Of a stretch of 64,000 bases of DNA, positions 38,192-52,133 are shown one piece after another. Origin of the DNA: Dirofilaria immitis (Eukaryota; Nematoda; Chromadorea; Rhabditida; Onchocercidae); NCBI GenBank assembly GCA_024305405.1, contig JAKNDB010000068.1, forward strand, positions 4,840,001-4,904,000, written 5' to 3'. A program made the position numbers and the translations under genes. The notes below the pieces were generated by a model. It was not told where the DNA came from and made no database searches. It saw nothing but the letters and a program-made list of their open reading frames with translations. How positions within the stretch are numbered: position 1 is the first letter of the stretch; each line of letters opens with the position of its first letter.

Positions 38192-39714
38192 TTATGTCGG
38201 ATTATGATAGGTTCTTATTATAGACCAAATATCAATACATGAATTTGATTTGTTATCTTGATTAGCAATTTCAATTTGTATCTTGTACGGTACATTATTC
38301 GGAAGTATCCTGATTAAGAATCGAATTTCATTCAAATCAAAAGTTACTGGTAATTGTTGTTGCCCTGATTTTATTGGACATTCAATGCTTTTGTTGCATC
38401 GAACTAAATTATCTCTGAAAAAAAAGAATGAAATGGAATTGAAAATTGAAATCTAATAATAAATAATTTTTCTTAAATTTTTTTAATTGCAATGTTAAAG
38501 TAATTTATATGATTATAATGAATAGATAAAGCTGTAAAATTTTGAAAGATTTTCCATTATAACTTTTATATTAAAAAATGACTGAATTTTTTTCCAATGT
38601 TAAACTGTTAATTTAATTTGATCTCTTCATATGTACTTACACAAATATGCATCAAATGAAAAAAAAGTAAAATTTCTTTTAAAATATTTTTTAAACTTCT
38701 TTTTAATCAATGCTCAGTTCGAAAAGAAAATATGACAAAATATATTATCACTTCGAAAATTTTTTGAATTTCTAAAATTTAATGAAATATACGTAATTAG
38801 AATGATGAATGTTACTATAACTTACAGTATTCCAAAAGTTGGAACACGATACCAACTACATCCAAGCCAACCGCCCCATTTATAAAGTTTGATGGATGAC
38901 TGCAAATTATTAATTTGCTCACCGGTATTTGTTATATTAGCTAATATAATAAATGGTTTCCATGCATCAATCGGATATATTTGAGTATCTAAAAACAAAT
39001 TTTCAATCCTTTACTTTTATGCTCAAAGTTTTTAAAATTTTTCACAAATTAAATGAAAATTTCAAAAGTTTGTAATTTTTATGTGGGAGAAAGTTCATTT
39101 TTCTCAATCATATATAAATTGTGCTGTCCACAATGAAACAAATAATTTCTAATTATTAATTAATGTAAAGAATGAAGCACCTCCATATCAGCAGTTATCA
39201 TATAGTGATAAGTTAGGATTATAAATCATAAATAATTAAATTTGTATGCAAATATATTGACCATTGCAAAAACAATATCAGATACATTAAAAAAATTAAG
39301 ATTCTGCATCGTTATTCAGCAAAGTTTTTCTAGCTATAAGAATTCGGTTATTCAGTGAAGATTCATCAACTGTAAGAATCCAGCTATTCAATAAAGATTC
39401 GCTATCTATAAGGATTCAGTTATTCAGCAAAGATTCTCTATCTGTAACGGTTCAATTAACTATTGGTATGTATGAAAATCACTAATATTGCAGAAAAGGA
39501 AAAATTTCTTTTAAAATAATTTCAGTTTTTCTTATTATATGAAAAAAAAAACAAACAAACAATTTTCATCAACAAGCGTTATATTATGATATATTATTGG
39601 TCCACCTGAGCAAGGAATCCATGAAAAATTAGATTCAATACCATTTGGCGCTTTACAGATCATTTCACATGGCGATATATTAACTGCTATAAATAGCAAT
39701 ATCAGAAATAACAT
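38192..39714 (-). CDS. Secreted ML-domain (NPC2/MD-2-like) lipid-binding protein
   Basis: Three exons: 39714-39561, 38988-38826 and 38414-38192, 179 codons, with phases agreeing throughout (splits T|AT and CT|A). It begins MLFLILLFIAVNISPCE, a signal peptide. The mature part has WIPCSGGPIIYHNITLVDE, DAWKPFIILANITNTG, YKWGGWLGCSWYRVPTFGIL, CNKSIECPIKSGQQQLPV and a late SCIDIW. Paired cysteines and the GGWLGCSW and CPIK.G blocks match nematode ML-domain proteins, small beta-sandwich carriers of sterols or phospholipids acting outside the cell or in the endolysosome. Length is normal for a single ML domain plus signal peptide. Intron 1 contains a 36-bp tandem repeat. The frame is intact, unlike the three larger genes to the left. 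The specific ligand and orthology remain unknown. Confidence 0.88.
39311..39454. repeat. 36-bp tandem repeat, four copies, in ML-gene intron 1
   Basis: Copies begin at 39311, 39347, 39383 and 39419, each following GTTATTCAGCAAAGATTC...CTATCTATAAG.ATTC with several substitutions. The period is exactly 36 throughout. Confidence 0.9.
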
Positions 39715-39724
39715 TTTAAGCAGT

Positions 39725-39730
39725 CTGAAA
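39725..39730 (-). promoter_or_regulatory. Probable spliced-leader acceptor of ML-domain gene
   Basis: On the minus strand CATTTCAG is followed by ACTGCTTAAA and the start codon, giving a 10-base 5' UTR. This is the strong nematode acceptor consensus with no coding exon upstream. Confidence 0.5.
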
Positions 39731-42700
39731 TGATTTAATTAATTCAATTTATTTTATTTCTATTGGTGTAAAATTTTAGTATGATTATTAAATTTTATAA
39801 TTTTATTAGTTTAAGTAATAGCAAAGTAATCGATTTATTCGATTTCAAAAAGGCTAAATTTGATCTTTTCTATTAATATGAAATGAAACCATAAAGTTAT
39901 ATATAAAATAAAAATTATCAATGAATAAATTACATTTGTATTTTATTTCTGAAATTCGAATTAAAAAAGAGTTCCAACGTCTTCAAATGTGTAAATAAAT
40001 TTCTGAATAAATATATTTAAAATTTTACATTTAAAATATCCGCAAAAATTAATAAAAAATATATTTGAAAATAATAAATTTTTTTAATTTAAAATTTTAT
40101 CTAAAAATGCAAAATTTTCTTTTTCCATACTTTTCCATATAATAATAAATGATTTTTTTTTAAATTTTATTACTTATATTTGATATATTAAATTAATCAG
40201 AAATGAAATAATTTATAAGAAGGGAAATTTTTAATAATTTTATTTTTATCAAAAGCTAATGAAACATATCAAACTGATGAATTTATGTTTATCAACAGAA
40301 AATGTTGTCAATAAAATATATATTTCAGCAAAGCAGCTGATTGTTACAACCAATCATTTCAATTTAATGACGGCATCATCGATCATTTTTCAATTTTCTT
40401 TTTGGTTCTGACAATAATATTTTGTAATATAACAATTTTCCATCATTAGGAAGAAATTTGTTTAAAATATTATTTAACAAATAAAATTTTATGCTACTTA
40501 TATTTTTGATTTTAGTAATATTCAAATTTTATCGAATTAAAATTGAAATTTTCATTTAAACTTAATTTTATATATTTCAAATTAATTTTAATCAATTCTT
40601 GCAGCTATCATATATATTACAAAATAATTTACGTCAAATTTATCTCAATTTACGTTTCACATAAATTATTAAACATAATCATTAATGCTATATATAAATT
40701 TCATTTTATCTTTTTCAACATCATTTTAACTTGTTTATAATAATGCGCATTTTAATTGGAACTTAGACAAATGTTTTATATTAAATTTGATGAATAAATC
40801 AAACAAATATTTCATGCTTGTTTAATTTAGTTTTTAGTTGAAACGTTATTATTCGAATTTGTTATCAGATAAAATTACTTATTATATAATATAAAAGATA
40901 ATATAATTAATAAATTTAACTATTAGCTCTTGCTTAATTGAATATATGAAATTAGGTTCGATATATTATCATTAATTGCTATTTAGAACTGCTATTAGTT
41001 GATGGAATAATTATTGGAATAATTTTATACTTAATTATTAAATTGATACTGAAAATAGCGGAACAGACTATGTATATTTTGTATTTTTCATTATATATAT
41101 TATACATACATTATATCCCGAAACATTACCAGAAATTATTATCACGATAAAATAATTATGAATATAGTTGTTAATGTACATCTTTATTGTGATACTTGTT
41201 GGAAATAATAAAGTTTTGATCAAGTTTATTGCATAAAACTTAATTAATTGTATTATTTAATGTTGCAGAGTTATCGTATCTTCCTTCTTCTTTTTTGAAA
41301 TTGAATTTTGGAATAAGTTATGGTTTGATAATATTGATAATGATAATTATTACATATCATTAATTATAACAAGAGCAGTAATAATACAAATAATAACTCA
41401 TTTATGATAGTTATTTAATAAATGATAATTTATAACTACGAAATTGAATTCATAAGTGGTAGAGATGAAAAGAATCTCTTTAATTTTTTTATTCTAAATA
41501 ATAAAAATCCCGTCATAATGATATTATTTAACAATAGCATACGATAGGATAAATCGATTAAAATATTCATTAATTGCAATTCCAATTACGATTTATTATA
41601 TTTTGAATTAATAATATAGATTTTTTTGAAATGGGAAAATCTACAACTAATTAAAAAATTTCATAAATTTTGTATAGATAGCCACAATGCATTGATGAGA
41701 TATGATAATACTGATCAATAATAAGCTTACAAGATGATGATAATATATAATAGTTAAAGCTAGAACTTATTTTATGCTGAAAATTATGATCATTGATATA
41801 CGTTGGAGCCATGTGATTGCATATCATTGCATCATTAATTATGTTCTATCAATAGACATTTTTCAATTTTTTCATTAAGTCATTTTATATTGTATGATAT
41901 GATAAGTTATACGGCATCTATATTTTGCTTACTGTATCGCATTATCATTAATATCCAACATAAATTGTTATAATATTAGTTTATATTTTATACTATCATT
42001 AAACGTTATAATATTTGCATACGTAATTTATCGTCACAAATATCTGTTTACATATCACTGATATTATGTATCATCAAGTTATTAGTATTTCTCTATGCAG
42101 TGTATTATCACTAGAAGTTATAATATTTGAAAAATGCTGATAATAGATGAGAATTTACAAATTAATTTTACCTTTTCTTTTTCTAACCTTTCAATGTTTT
42201 GATATAAAACATATGTGTTATGCTGTACACATAATCGATAGTAAAATTTGGTATGATAATCAATTAATTATTTATGTCAATGATATATAAGCATTGTATA
42301 ACTATTTTTCACCCAATCATTGCATAATAATAATGATAATCAATTTTATCCCTTATCAGTAAAATATTTTTTATTCAATTTTGTATTTCATTCTGCTAAT
42401 TCAAACTTATAAAAAGCATAAGTAAATGCTGAACTAAACAAATACGAAAAATATCTAAGAAAAGCATAAAATGAAATTAATTTGGCTAAAATGATAACTT
42501 GACAGTTAATATATCTTTACTGATAACATCTGATATAATGAAAGTGTGAGATGAAATAGGCTGGGCATAAATGAAACTTTATGCTACCTAAATTATTTAT
42601 TATTGTCATTATCATTTAATAGGTCGAAGTATCTTTTATTATATTTTCACAAATTAATTTCATTATATCAGATAGAACTTAAATTGAAATTTTTTAATTA

Positions 42701-45700
42701 TATTTTTGCATCCATTGAATATTTAGCATATAAATGTTAATATGAAATTGAATTAAAAAGATAGGAATAGTGAAGGAAAAAAATTTTAATTTTTCAAATA
42801 TAAACTAAATAAAAATTGAAATGAAAAAGTATTGCATTTCAAAAAAATTTGTAATTAAAATAAAAAATAAATCAAAGAGATATTGCATTTCAAAAAAATA
42901 AACTCATAATCAAATTGATTAAAAATTAACATTTTTTAAGCGATTAAAGAATGAAAAATAAAAGTAAACAAATTTGATTTTGATATATTCTCTTATTATT
43001 TGTTTATTTATTTTCCATTTAAAATTTATTCAATTGTTGAATCAAAGATTTTTGGTCGAAGCTGGCTTATTTCATTCATTAATTTCCTCTTATTTCAATC
43101 TGAAATAAAAAATTTCTTCATTACTTTTAAATATTTGTTGTATAATTTTAAAATTTCAAATAAAAAAAATTTGATAAATGTTTTCATATAAAATATATTT
43201 GTTGCATAATTTAAAGAAAAAAAAATTTATAAACACACGTCATTTGATTTGTTTATAAATTAATTAATTTTATTATATTCAATGATTGAGCAATAATAAC
43301 TTATACAGAAAGAAATAATTCAACTCTCGATTTTGATATTTTATGATTCAAATTCGATTTCAGATATTAGCATTTTGTGACAAATTTTAAAAATGATAAC
43401 AAAATATGGTGATAAGTTTTATAACAATATTTCTCTAACAGATTAACAGATTAAAAGAGAATTTGTTCAAAATGAATTTTATTTTATTAAGCAAATAAGG
43501 AATGTAAACAATGCTAAAAGGAGAATCAAATGCTTACAAATCAACACATCAATTTCTTTAAATAAATATTGCTTTACTGTTTATTGAAATTTCATTTTAT
43601 ATCGTTTTTGTAAGTAAGGAAAGAAAGTCATAAAAATAATTTCAAAATTCTATCATTCAAAAAAAATTAATACTCGAAGAATTTAGGAAAAGAGATGATG
43701 TAAAATTATTGTATAGCATATAATATTACAGTACACTACTTTGAAATATTTCATTTATCAATTTTATCATAAAATGCTATAAAATTAATTTGTTATCAAA
43801 AGGATCATCCGATACCGATGATCGATATTAGCTCGTGAAACTTCTTTTAGTCTATCATCATTTGAATTTACTAATTTTATTTAAATTTAGCAGAAAGTTT
43901 AATTTATTAAATATCTTAAATTCATAAAATTTAAAATTTCCAATATTTAGCAAATTTTTGAAAGATTTAATAATTCGTTATATATTCAATTATCGAAGGT
44001 ATTAACAACAGTGCAAAAAAATCAAAAAATAGAACAATGATCATTTAGATTAGATAATTTATGATAATTTTATCATAATTTTACTATCAGATAATTTGAT
44101 CATATCTTAAATAATTCATTTAACTAATTTTTATTATTTTAAAAAATAATGGCAAAAGTGGCGAATTAAAATTAAGAATTTTTGATTGAAATATCGAAGA
44201 ATACTTTTCATAGAATTCTCAAATTTTATTTCAATAGATAATAATATAAATAATTTTAGAGATTATTTCAACTTATTCATTAATTTTTTTAAGTCGTTGA
44301 TGTATTTAACATACTTGCAATTTTCATTTATTCTGTTTAATTGCAAAAAAAAAAATTAATTTATATTTCAATCAGCAAATATTAAAATTTGAATTTCAAA
44401 TAATACTTGGATAGTTGTATTTGAAGCGAAATAAAAATATTTCATTTATATATTTATCAAATTCATGCACTTCTAAATCATTAAATTAATAGAATTCCAT
44501 TCATTGATTCAATTCATTTTTTATCAATGGTAACTTCTGTTTCATCAATCATATTTTTCATCTATTTTAGAGTATATTTTCAATAATAAATATGATTACT
44601 TGAATAAAATATAGACAATTTTTGAAACTTTTGATTGAATCGTAAATAGGAATAATTTAATTCGATAATTGAATTGGAATTCGATTAGAAATGCTCGAAT
44701 AGATTAAACGAAATTCAATTAATGATTAACGGTCAAATGATGATGGATTAATTTTATTTATCAATTATATACATATAATGTTTGATATGCTTTTCTCACT
44801 TTATTTTTTCTTTTAAATAAATTCATATTTCAAACTTAGATTATCAATTAATATATAAAACATTTGATAACTTCTTTTTATTTCTTTTATTTGAAATGAA
44901 ATTCATATCTGATAATTAATATAGTAGTGATTGATTTAAAATCAATAATACATTTCCTGAATTTTATAGTTATAATTAACATTACGTTGATATAAATAAA
45001 CAAATTTATCATTTATCGTTGTAAAATTAGGAATTCTATTTGTACAATGAAAGAATAATTTCATAAATAAATGACGAACAATTTCATCAATTATATTCGT
45101 TTTTTTTCATCTTTTTAAGCAAAAAAAAAGATTGTGAACAATCAGATAATTTATTTAATTTTATCTTTTGGAAAAAAGTCATTAATTTTCTATGATAATA
45201 ACATTGTTAAAAAATTCTTTAAGATTTAAAAAGACTAATAAAATATTTGCTCTTTCGAGGTTTTAAAATTTATTACAAAAATTTTTTTTCATTTCTCGAT
45301 ATTGAAGATGCGATTTTTCTAAGATTTAAGTATAGAAACATTCCCAAGTTCTTCAAATTAAAAGGTGGGACGGAATAAATATTCTGGATAAAGATTTGAA
45401 TAAAAAGTTTGGTTTCAAGGTTTACCCAACTGAAAGAAATAAAAGTACTATCCATCAAGTGTTATATATGAATTTTTAGTTTTTATACTCTTCAACATTA
45501 AAATAAATCAATCAGATGTAGTAATAAATCTTTTATCAAATCTAATGATAATTTTTATCATTAGATTTTGTAACTAAATTTATTTCATTTAATCTAAGAC
45601 AGATTTTAAATTTAAAAATTATCACTCATATCTTTATTTATATCATACAGTTATTGGCTTTATTTATTTAAATCTTTCCATTAAATTTACGATAGCTTAA

Positions 45701-46980
45701 ATTAAAATGAAAATATCGTTGCCATTTTTTAAATAACATTTCCATTTACCTAAATTTATTCTTTTCATTTTTCAAAATCAAAAGAAAAAAAATTTAATTT
45801 TTTTGTTTATCATTTATTGCACATTTGTTGATCTCCATAATTCATTAAGACTTATTTCATTATCATTTATTATCATATTTTTTAGAAATATTTATCGACG
45901 TCATTGCTTTAAACTGTTTGCCTAAAAAAATTGATGAATAATAATCAAAATTTCGTTGAAAAATTGATATAAACAATAGCTGAATAAACAATTACGGCTG
46001 AAAAATAAATAATGTTGGAATAACCAAAATACTTTATAATATAAATATATAGAAATAATTTAAATATTTTAATGCAATGTAAATCATTTCAAATCTAACA
46101 ACAAATTTTTAGTATAAAATCGGATCAATCACAATATAATATAAAGTTTTAAAATAAATAAGTCGCCAATAAAATTCTAATTTATTCCTCAAAGTTTAAT
46201 TTTAAACTAATAAATCACTAATAACCTAAAATATCTACAACATAACTAAATTATCTTTCTAACTTATCATTTTTAAAATTACGAAAATAATTGAATTAAT
46301 TGTTTATACTAAATTCCCATCTTAAAATATGCAAATTTTATAAACCTGTCATATCAGTTAATCTTTCAATGAAATAAGATGTTTAGTTAGTGTAATCAAT
46401 TGTTGTATGATAATTAATTGTTAAAGCTTCTCTATGTTACATTTAGTTTTTTAATCCATTTCATCAAATATTTTCTTATTGACAAGAAAAAAAAAGGAAA
46501 TTGTAAACATCTTCATTTATTGTAGTTTTTATTCTTTATCGTTTTTTCTTACTATCAATGAATGCTACGTTGCATCCCATCAATATTATCTTTTTATTTT
46601 TATTAATTTTATAATACTATTGTTGTTGTTAATAATTAATCAAATTATTTAATTTCATTTTGTTTATTTAATAATAATAATAATAATAATAATTTATAGA
46701 TTTTTTTAGCTTTAATTTTATATATTTATATTTAAGAAAAAAGTTTTAAAAAATTATATTGAACTTTTTTTAAATAAATCTTTTCAAATGCTTTTTTTTA
46801 AGAATATTTTATTTCAAATAAGTTATTACATCAAAAAAAAAAATTTAATATTCTTCCACATAACGATGATGACATTAGTCTTTGACATATCACAATTACT
46901 ATTTTATTTTATAATGATGACATTTTCCCTTTAATTCTATTAAATGGCATGATAATTTCACAATTATGTCTTATTTCACT
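39731..46980. other. AT-rich region without recognisable genes (left part)
   Basis: Very AT-rich throughout. Short open frames near 40543, 43000 and 45273 are Phe/Ile/Lys/Asn-rich and have no conserved motif, as expected by chance in such sequence. An AAT microsatellite lies at about 46670-46692. No tRNA, rRNA or transposon signature was seen. Confidence 0.5.
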
Positions 46981-47011
46981 GATGGTATTTATAGTATTTC
47001 CAAATAAGAAA

Positions 47012-47077
47012 AGCAGTGGTTCGGTACGATGATAGCAGTGGTTTGATAGGATGATGGTAGTGGTCTGATGAATTAAG
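47012..47077. repeat. 22-bp tandem repeat, three copies
   Basis: Units begin at 47012, 47034 and 47056 with consensus AGCAGTGGTTTGATAGGATGAT. The last copy is the most diverged. Confidence 0.8.
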
Positions 47078-49675
47078 ATTAGCGTTTTATTTTAAAACTA
47101 TGGCATTTTTCTCTTTAGTTTCACCAGATGATGTGATCATTTAACAATGGGATGATTTATTTCATCTAATATCATCGTGTAACAATGAGAAGACTGATGA
47201 AATCAGAACTGATATTTTGTTTAGTTTTTTTTTTTTTTTTTTTTATCATATAATCAATAAGATAACGATATGATGAAAATAGAATTGCTCACAAATAGTT
47301 CTTATTTTGCAGTAATTAAAGGTATAATATATTTTTAAAGAATTTTAAAAATTTATCGATTATTATTAAATATATTTTGGCAGTCACTAAAAACAAATTA
47401 TAAATTAAAATTAAATAATTGTAAATTGTTAGGAATGAATAATTATTAATTTGTTGAGGAAAATATTTTAATTATTCTATTTTCCAATCATCCAATTTTA
47501 TGTTTATTTTTTTCGTTACAATTTTTCATCTCTTATTTTTCATTGATATATATGTATATAGTCCTCAAGTATTTGTGTTTTTTTTTGTAATTGTAAAATG
47601 ATCTTTGATTTGATGATTTTATTTATTCAATAGCAAATATAAATTGGAATCGTTAATTTTACTTCTTAATATTATAACTTTTAATGGGAAACATTTGTCA
47701 ATAAAATTGATATTTGAATTTAATATGAATCAAAAGATAAATTTCAAGAATTCTATGATTGTTGAAGGAAATTCTTTTTAAAAAAAAATATTTTTAGATT
47801 TCAAAATTCTGATTAATCATGTCTTAAGCAATAGAAATTAGTCATATCAAATTTCGATCACATTCGAACAAAATTCTAATAATCAAAAATGCTAAATTGT
47901 TGATTTTTTTAAAAAAGAAATAAACCTTTTGAACAGTCAATATGGAAATGAATGAAAAGGCAAGTAATTATTAAATTATTTAATAAATGGATTAATTACA
48001 ATCTCTGACCTTTCTGTATGATTTTATTTATCTGCAAATCGATAACCATAGGAAGAAATTTGAACAAAGACAGATCGATTGTCTTTTTAGTATTTGCAAA
48101 TTAATCGAAATATATTTTTCATCTCTTCGGAATAACTCTTCGTTTTGCCGAGTGATAATCGACTATTCAAAAAAACTTTACGACATGTCAGATGATACGT
48201 TTCTCTTGTTTTCTAACTAGTAAAGCTCACATTTAATTTTAAGTTGATTTTAAACATATATCAGAAACTTTTTAGATAACATTTTATCTTTAAATTGGTC
48301 CATTTCATTTACATTTACAATCAGAAAAAAATTTAATTTCAAAAACAGATTTCTGAAATTTGTTATATGCTTGCTCGGTTTATAAAATCAAACAAAGCAT
48401 ATTGTAAGAAATCATAAACAAATAAGAAAAGTAAAAAATTTAGTAAAATTTGATTATGATAAGAATTATAGTTCGTTTATGATTAGATCTACTGAAATTA
48501 TATAGCTTAATTTATTATTAAAATAATCTTTGAATTTTTTTACCACAACTAAAATTGCAATTAAAATTAATTGGCTAAATATTCTAATTAAAGTTAAGGT
48601 AAAAATTATCGTTGAAATATAAATAGAAGATTTAAAAATATGAGCATAATATATAAAATATTGATTCAAGAATACTTATTATTACGGAAATTAAAATTGA
48701 AATAAAAGAATAAAAATATGAAAATAATTAATTATTTGACTGTTATCAAAACCATTATCAAAACAAAATATTTTTATCATTTGGATCTCTCTTTAATATC
48801 CCTTAGATAGTATTAATTTCAATTTTCCGCTTTTCTAAATTCTTCCTTTATTTTGAAATGTTTTATAAACATTTTTGTAAAAGAAACTTTGAGATTTCAC
48901 TTTCTTATAAATACATTGATTTTATTATTTTTATGTAATCAATTTGTTTTTTCTTTCTTCACAAATTGCCTAAAAATATTTTTTTTAAAAGAAGAAAAAA
49001 ATGATTGAATTAGATATTTAAAATTCAAAAAAGAAATATGCAATAAAGTCTTCATTATATTTATATTTTAATAAAAAGAAATGAAATATTTTTGATCGTT
49101 AAAAACTGAAAAAAAAACGGATGAAAGTTTATTGGTTTTAAAAGAAATCGAAAAATTTCTCGATTGAGGAAATGCATTTCCTCAATTTCAATAAATCATT
49201 TTTTGCTTCGATATTCTCCGAATTATAATAGATATCTCTTGAATTTACCCTTTTAATAATAGATTCATAAAAAAAAGAATATTTTATACGTAATTTTAAA
49301 CTTCAATCGATCAATTTTTAACATCAATTTTTAAATCGATTCTTCTTTTCTGTTTTTCAATTTTTAAATTAAAACTTTCTTTCAATAATTCGAAGTATTC
49401 AGATATTTTTGAATTTTTTTTTGCGAAATCTTCTTTATTAATCTATGCAGCATTGAAAAATAATTCAATTTCAATAATATTAATAAATAAATTACTATTC
49501 ATAATGTTTGATTATAATTTTAAATTAAATTACTCCTAAGCGTGAAACCTTTCATCTGAAATTTTATTAATTTTTATCTCAAATTCCGATGATAACTAAA
49601 TTTGAAGAACCATCATCATCATCATTTTTTCTATCAATATTGCTAGATGAAAAATCGTTTTTAATCTTAACTAAA

Positions 49676-49905
49676 CGGTCATCATCATAACTGTTGACCA
49701 ACAATCATATCAATTTGTCATCTAAGTTGATTATTGTCAAACAGATAAACTATTGTTGCATAAGCTGGTCAACATCATCATCATATCAGTTTGCCATTGT
49801 TGTATATAAGTTGTCATCGTCAATCAGGTGGTTATTGTAGCATAAGTTGGTCATCATCATCATATCAGTTGGTCATTGTCACATAAGTTGGTTATCATTA
49901 TTGTG
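49676..49905. repeat. Degenerate repeat block with ATC runs
   Basis: Variants of CATAAGTTGGTCATCATCATCATATCAGTTGG, some truncated, recur across about 230 bases, for instance at about 49759, 49791 and 49840. No regular period holds over the whole block. Confidence 0.65.
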
Positions 49906-50735
49906 TGAAATAATTACACCGTTTTTGTTGTTCATTTCATTTTAAAGGAATCTGAATTGTTCAACTGTCATATGAAGGATACATAAATTTCGAAAAATTA
50001 GGTTGAAAATTTTTTCCCAGCTAAGTAGAAAACAATATCCATTTGTAAACAAAAGCAGAAATAAAAATGATGAAATAAACAAAAAAGTACAGTAATATAT
50101 ATTCGGTATTTATCGATGTTTATAATTTTATTAACAAAAAAATGTGTAAATAGAAATAAAATTTTATTTTGTTTATGTGTAATTATTTAGTGCGTAATAA
50201 TTTAGAAATTTTCAATTAGATAACAAATTAGTTTGTTTATATCACAAATTGATTGTTTACTATTAGTTTTTTTGTTATTTTTTTCTTGTAATTTTTTGAA
50301 TAAGAGATTTATTATTTCCGTTGTTTAGTCCCTGAACTTATGCTGATTTTTATTTCCTTTTTAACTAATTTTTCTTGATTGGGTAATCGTATTTTGATTT
50401 TAATTGTTGATAGTTTTTCAACTTTCCTTGACAGTGAGTATCGAGATTGGATGAGAGAATTTACGGAGTGAAGAATGAAAAATAACAACAATTATTATTT
50501 AATTTCCTAAGATTATTAATTATAAAAAGTAGTTATAATTAATAAAACAATATTTGATGTATGTGCTTATTTTATTTTTATCATTCCAAAACGCTTCTCA
50601 TTTTAAACCATTATTATCACAGTTTCAATTTTAGATAATAATTTTGAGAATTTAATCAAATTATCGTTATCATTATCAATCATTTCTTTGTGATATAATT
50701 CGCATAGAATTTTAGTTTATCAATGTAAATCTTTT

Positions 50736-50978
50736 TTGAATATGTGTAAATTTTCATTATCACTTTATAATCCTTCTTATAACCTTTTGCAATGGACACT
50801 ATTATCGAATCAAATTATTGCCGAACATGGTGGAATAGGTTGCATAGATAAAAAAAAAAAACTCATCAATAGACGAACAAGGTTTTGGAAGGAAAAAAGT
50901 ATTTCTGACGTAGGAGAAAATACTTTCATTGAAGTATTTCATTTAAAATTGGAATCGATAGTACTTCACTATGTATGA
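50736..50978 (+). other. Open frame of 80 codons, uncertain
   Basis: Starts MNMCKFSLSLYNPSYNLLQW, continues IIAEHGGIGCIDKKKK and ends in FHLKLESIVLHYV. Its composition is less biased than that of other frames in this desert, and the GGIGC stretch is unusual for AT-rich noise. No family is recognised and no splice partners were found. An A(10) run at about 50851-50860 sits inside it, so the frame may not be reliable. It may be a lone exon, a decayed gene fragment or chance. Confidence 0.2.
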
Positions 50979-51353
50979 AATAATTTCAAAAAAAAAAAAA
51001 AAAACTTAGTGAAATAAACTAAATATTTTAGAAATAATTTGAAAAATAAAACATCCATAAGTAAATAATAATTTTTAATAGAATTGATACAATCGAAATT
51101 AATTTTACTTTTAAGATATTAATTTGATTAAAATAAAAATAATTCATTGATAAACAAAAGAGAAAATTTTTTAAATTTTTTTTAAATAATAAACGATTTT
51201 TTTAATTTTGAAATACTTTACTTTAAGTTTTAAATTTCGAAAGAATTTAATTAACGATGTTTAGATGAATGTAATTGAGTGATTGTTTAAAAAAGTAATC
51301 TTTTATACAGAAAAAAATAGGATAAGATAAGATAAGTTGGAATGAAGATTGGA

Positions 51354-51380
51354 AAGAGAGAAGAGAGAGAGAGAGAGAAA
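51354..51380. repeat. GA microsatellite
   Basis: A short run of alternating GA, preceded by three copies of the five-base unit GATAA (near 51320). Confidence 0.75.
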
Positions 51381-52071
51381 TATGTCTGTAGAAAGAACGG
51401 AAAATTTCAGCGATAATTTTAAATGTCCTCTTGTACATAGTACACTGTTAAATTTGATAAATGATATATGCACTATGTAAAAAGAGATAAAAAAACTGAA
51501 GAGCAAAAGACATTTATCATTCATTGATATTTTCCTGATAAAATGAACTGTTTATTATATTGTCATTGTCAATTCTTTTTGTTTCGAAAAATTGTATTTT
51601 TATTTTTGAAATGTTAAATATAATGTCTTTTGTATGCTGTGTAATGTTTAAAGATAATCAATTTATCAATTTTTGATATATTATCTTTTTCCATTCATAT
51701 TCTTTGTATGATAGTAATGTTTTTTAAATTTTATGAATATTATTTTAATCGATTTTTGAATATTATTTCATTCGATTAGTTAAAACGAATTCATAATTCA
51801 GTAAATTTTTTTTTCATTTAATTTCTGATATAATATATTTGATATTTACTTATTGATATTTACTAATATTTCTCATATTTATTCTCGATATTTTTATAGA
51901 TCATTAATTAGTAGCATTAATATAAGATCAAAATTCATTACATATCGATTTTTGCTTTTTTTTGTTTAACTCAAACGATCCGATATGAGTAGTAAATAGT
52001 ATAATGGTAAGAATTTTTAAAGCTTTGATAGAAATTATGGGAATTTGATAGATATTTTTGTAATTGATTAT

Positions 52072-52133
52072 GTCTACGATCATACCACGTTGAAAGCACG
52101 ACATCTCGTCCGATCTGTCAAGGTAAGCAACGT
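52072..52133 (+). pseudogene. Truncated 5S rRNA copy
   Basis: The 62 bases starting GTCTACGATCATACCACGTT and ending AAGGTAAGCAACGT follow the first half of eukaryotic 5S rRNA (GCCTACGACCATACCACG, GAAAGCACG, CATCTCGTCCGATCT, AGTTAAGCAACG), with a few substitutions (GTCAAGGTAAGC in place of G.CAAGTTAAGC). The second half, with the rest of the internal promoter and the 3' stem that pairs with the 5' end, is absent: after AACGT the sequence turns into ordinary AT-rich DNA. It cannot fold as 5S rRNA and is presumably a dispersed, truncated copy. No spliced-leader RNA gene, which often neighbours 5S genes in nematodes, lies nearby. Confidence 0.88.
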
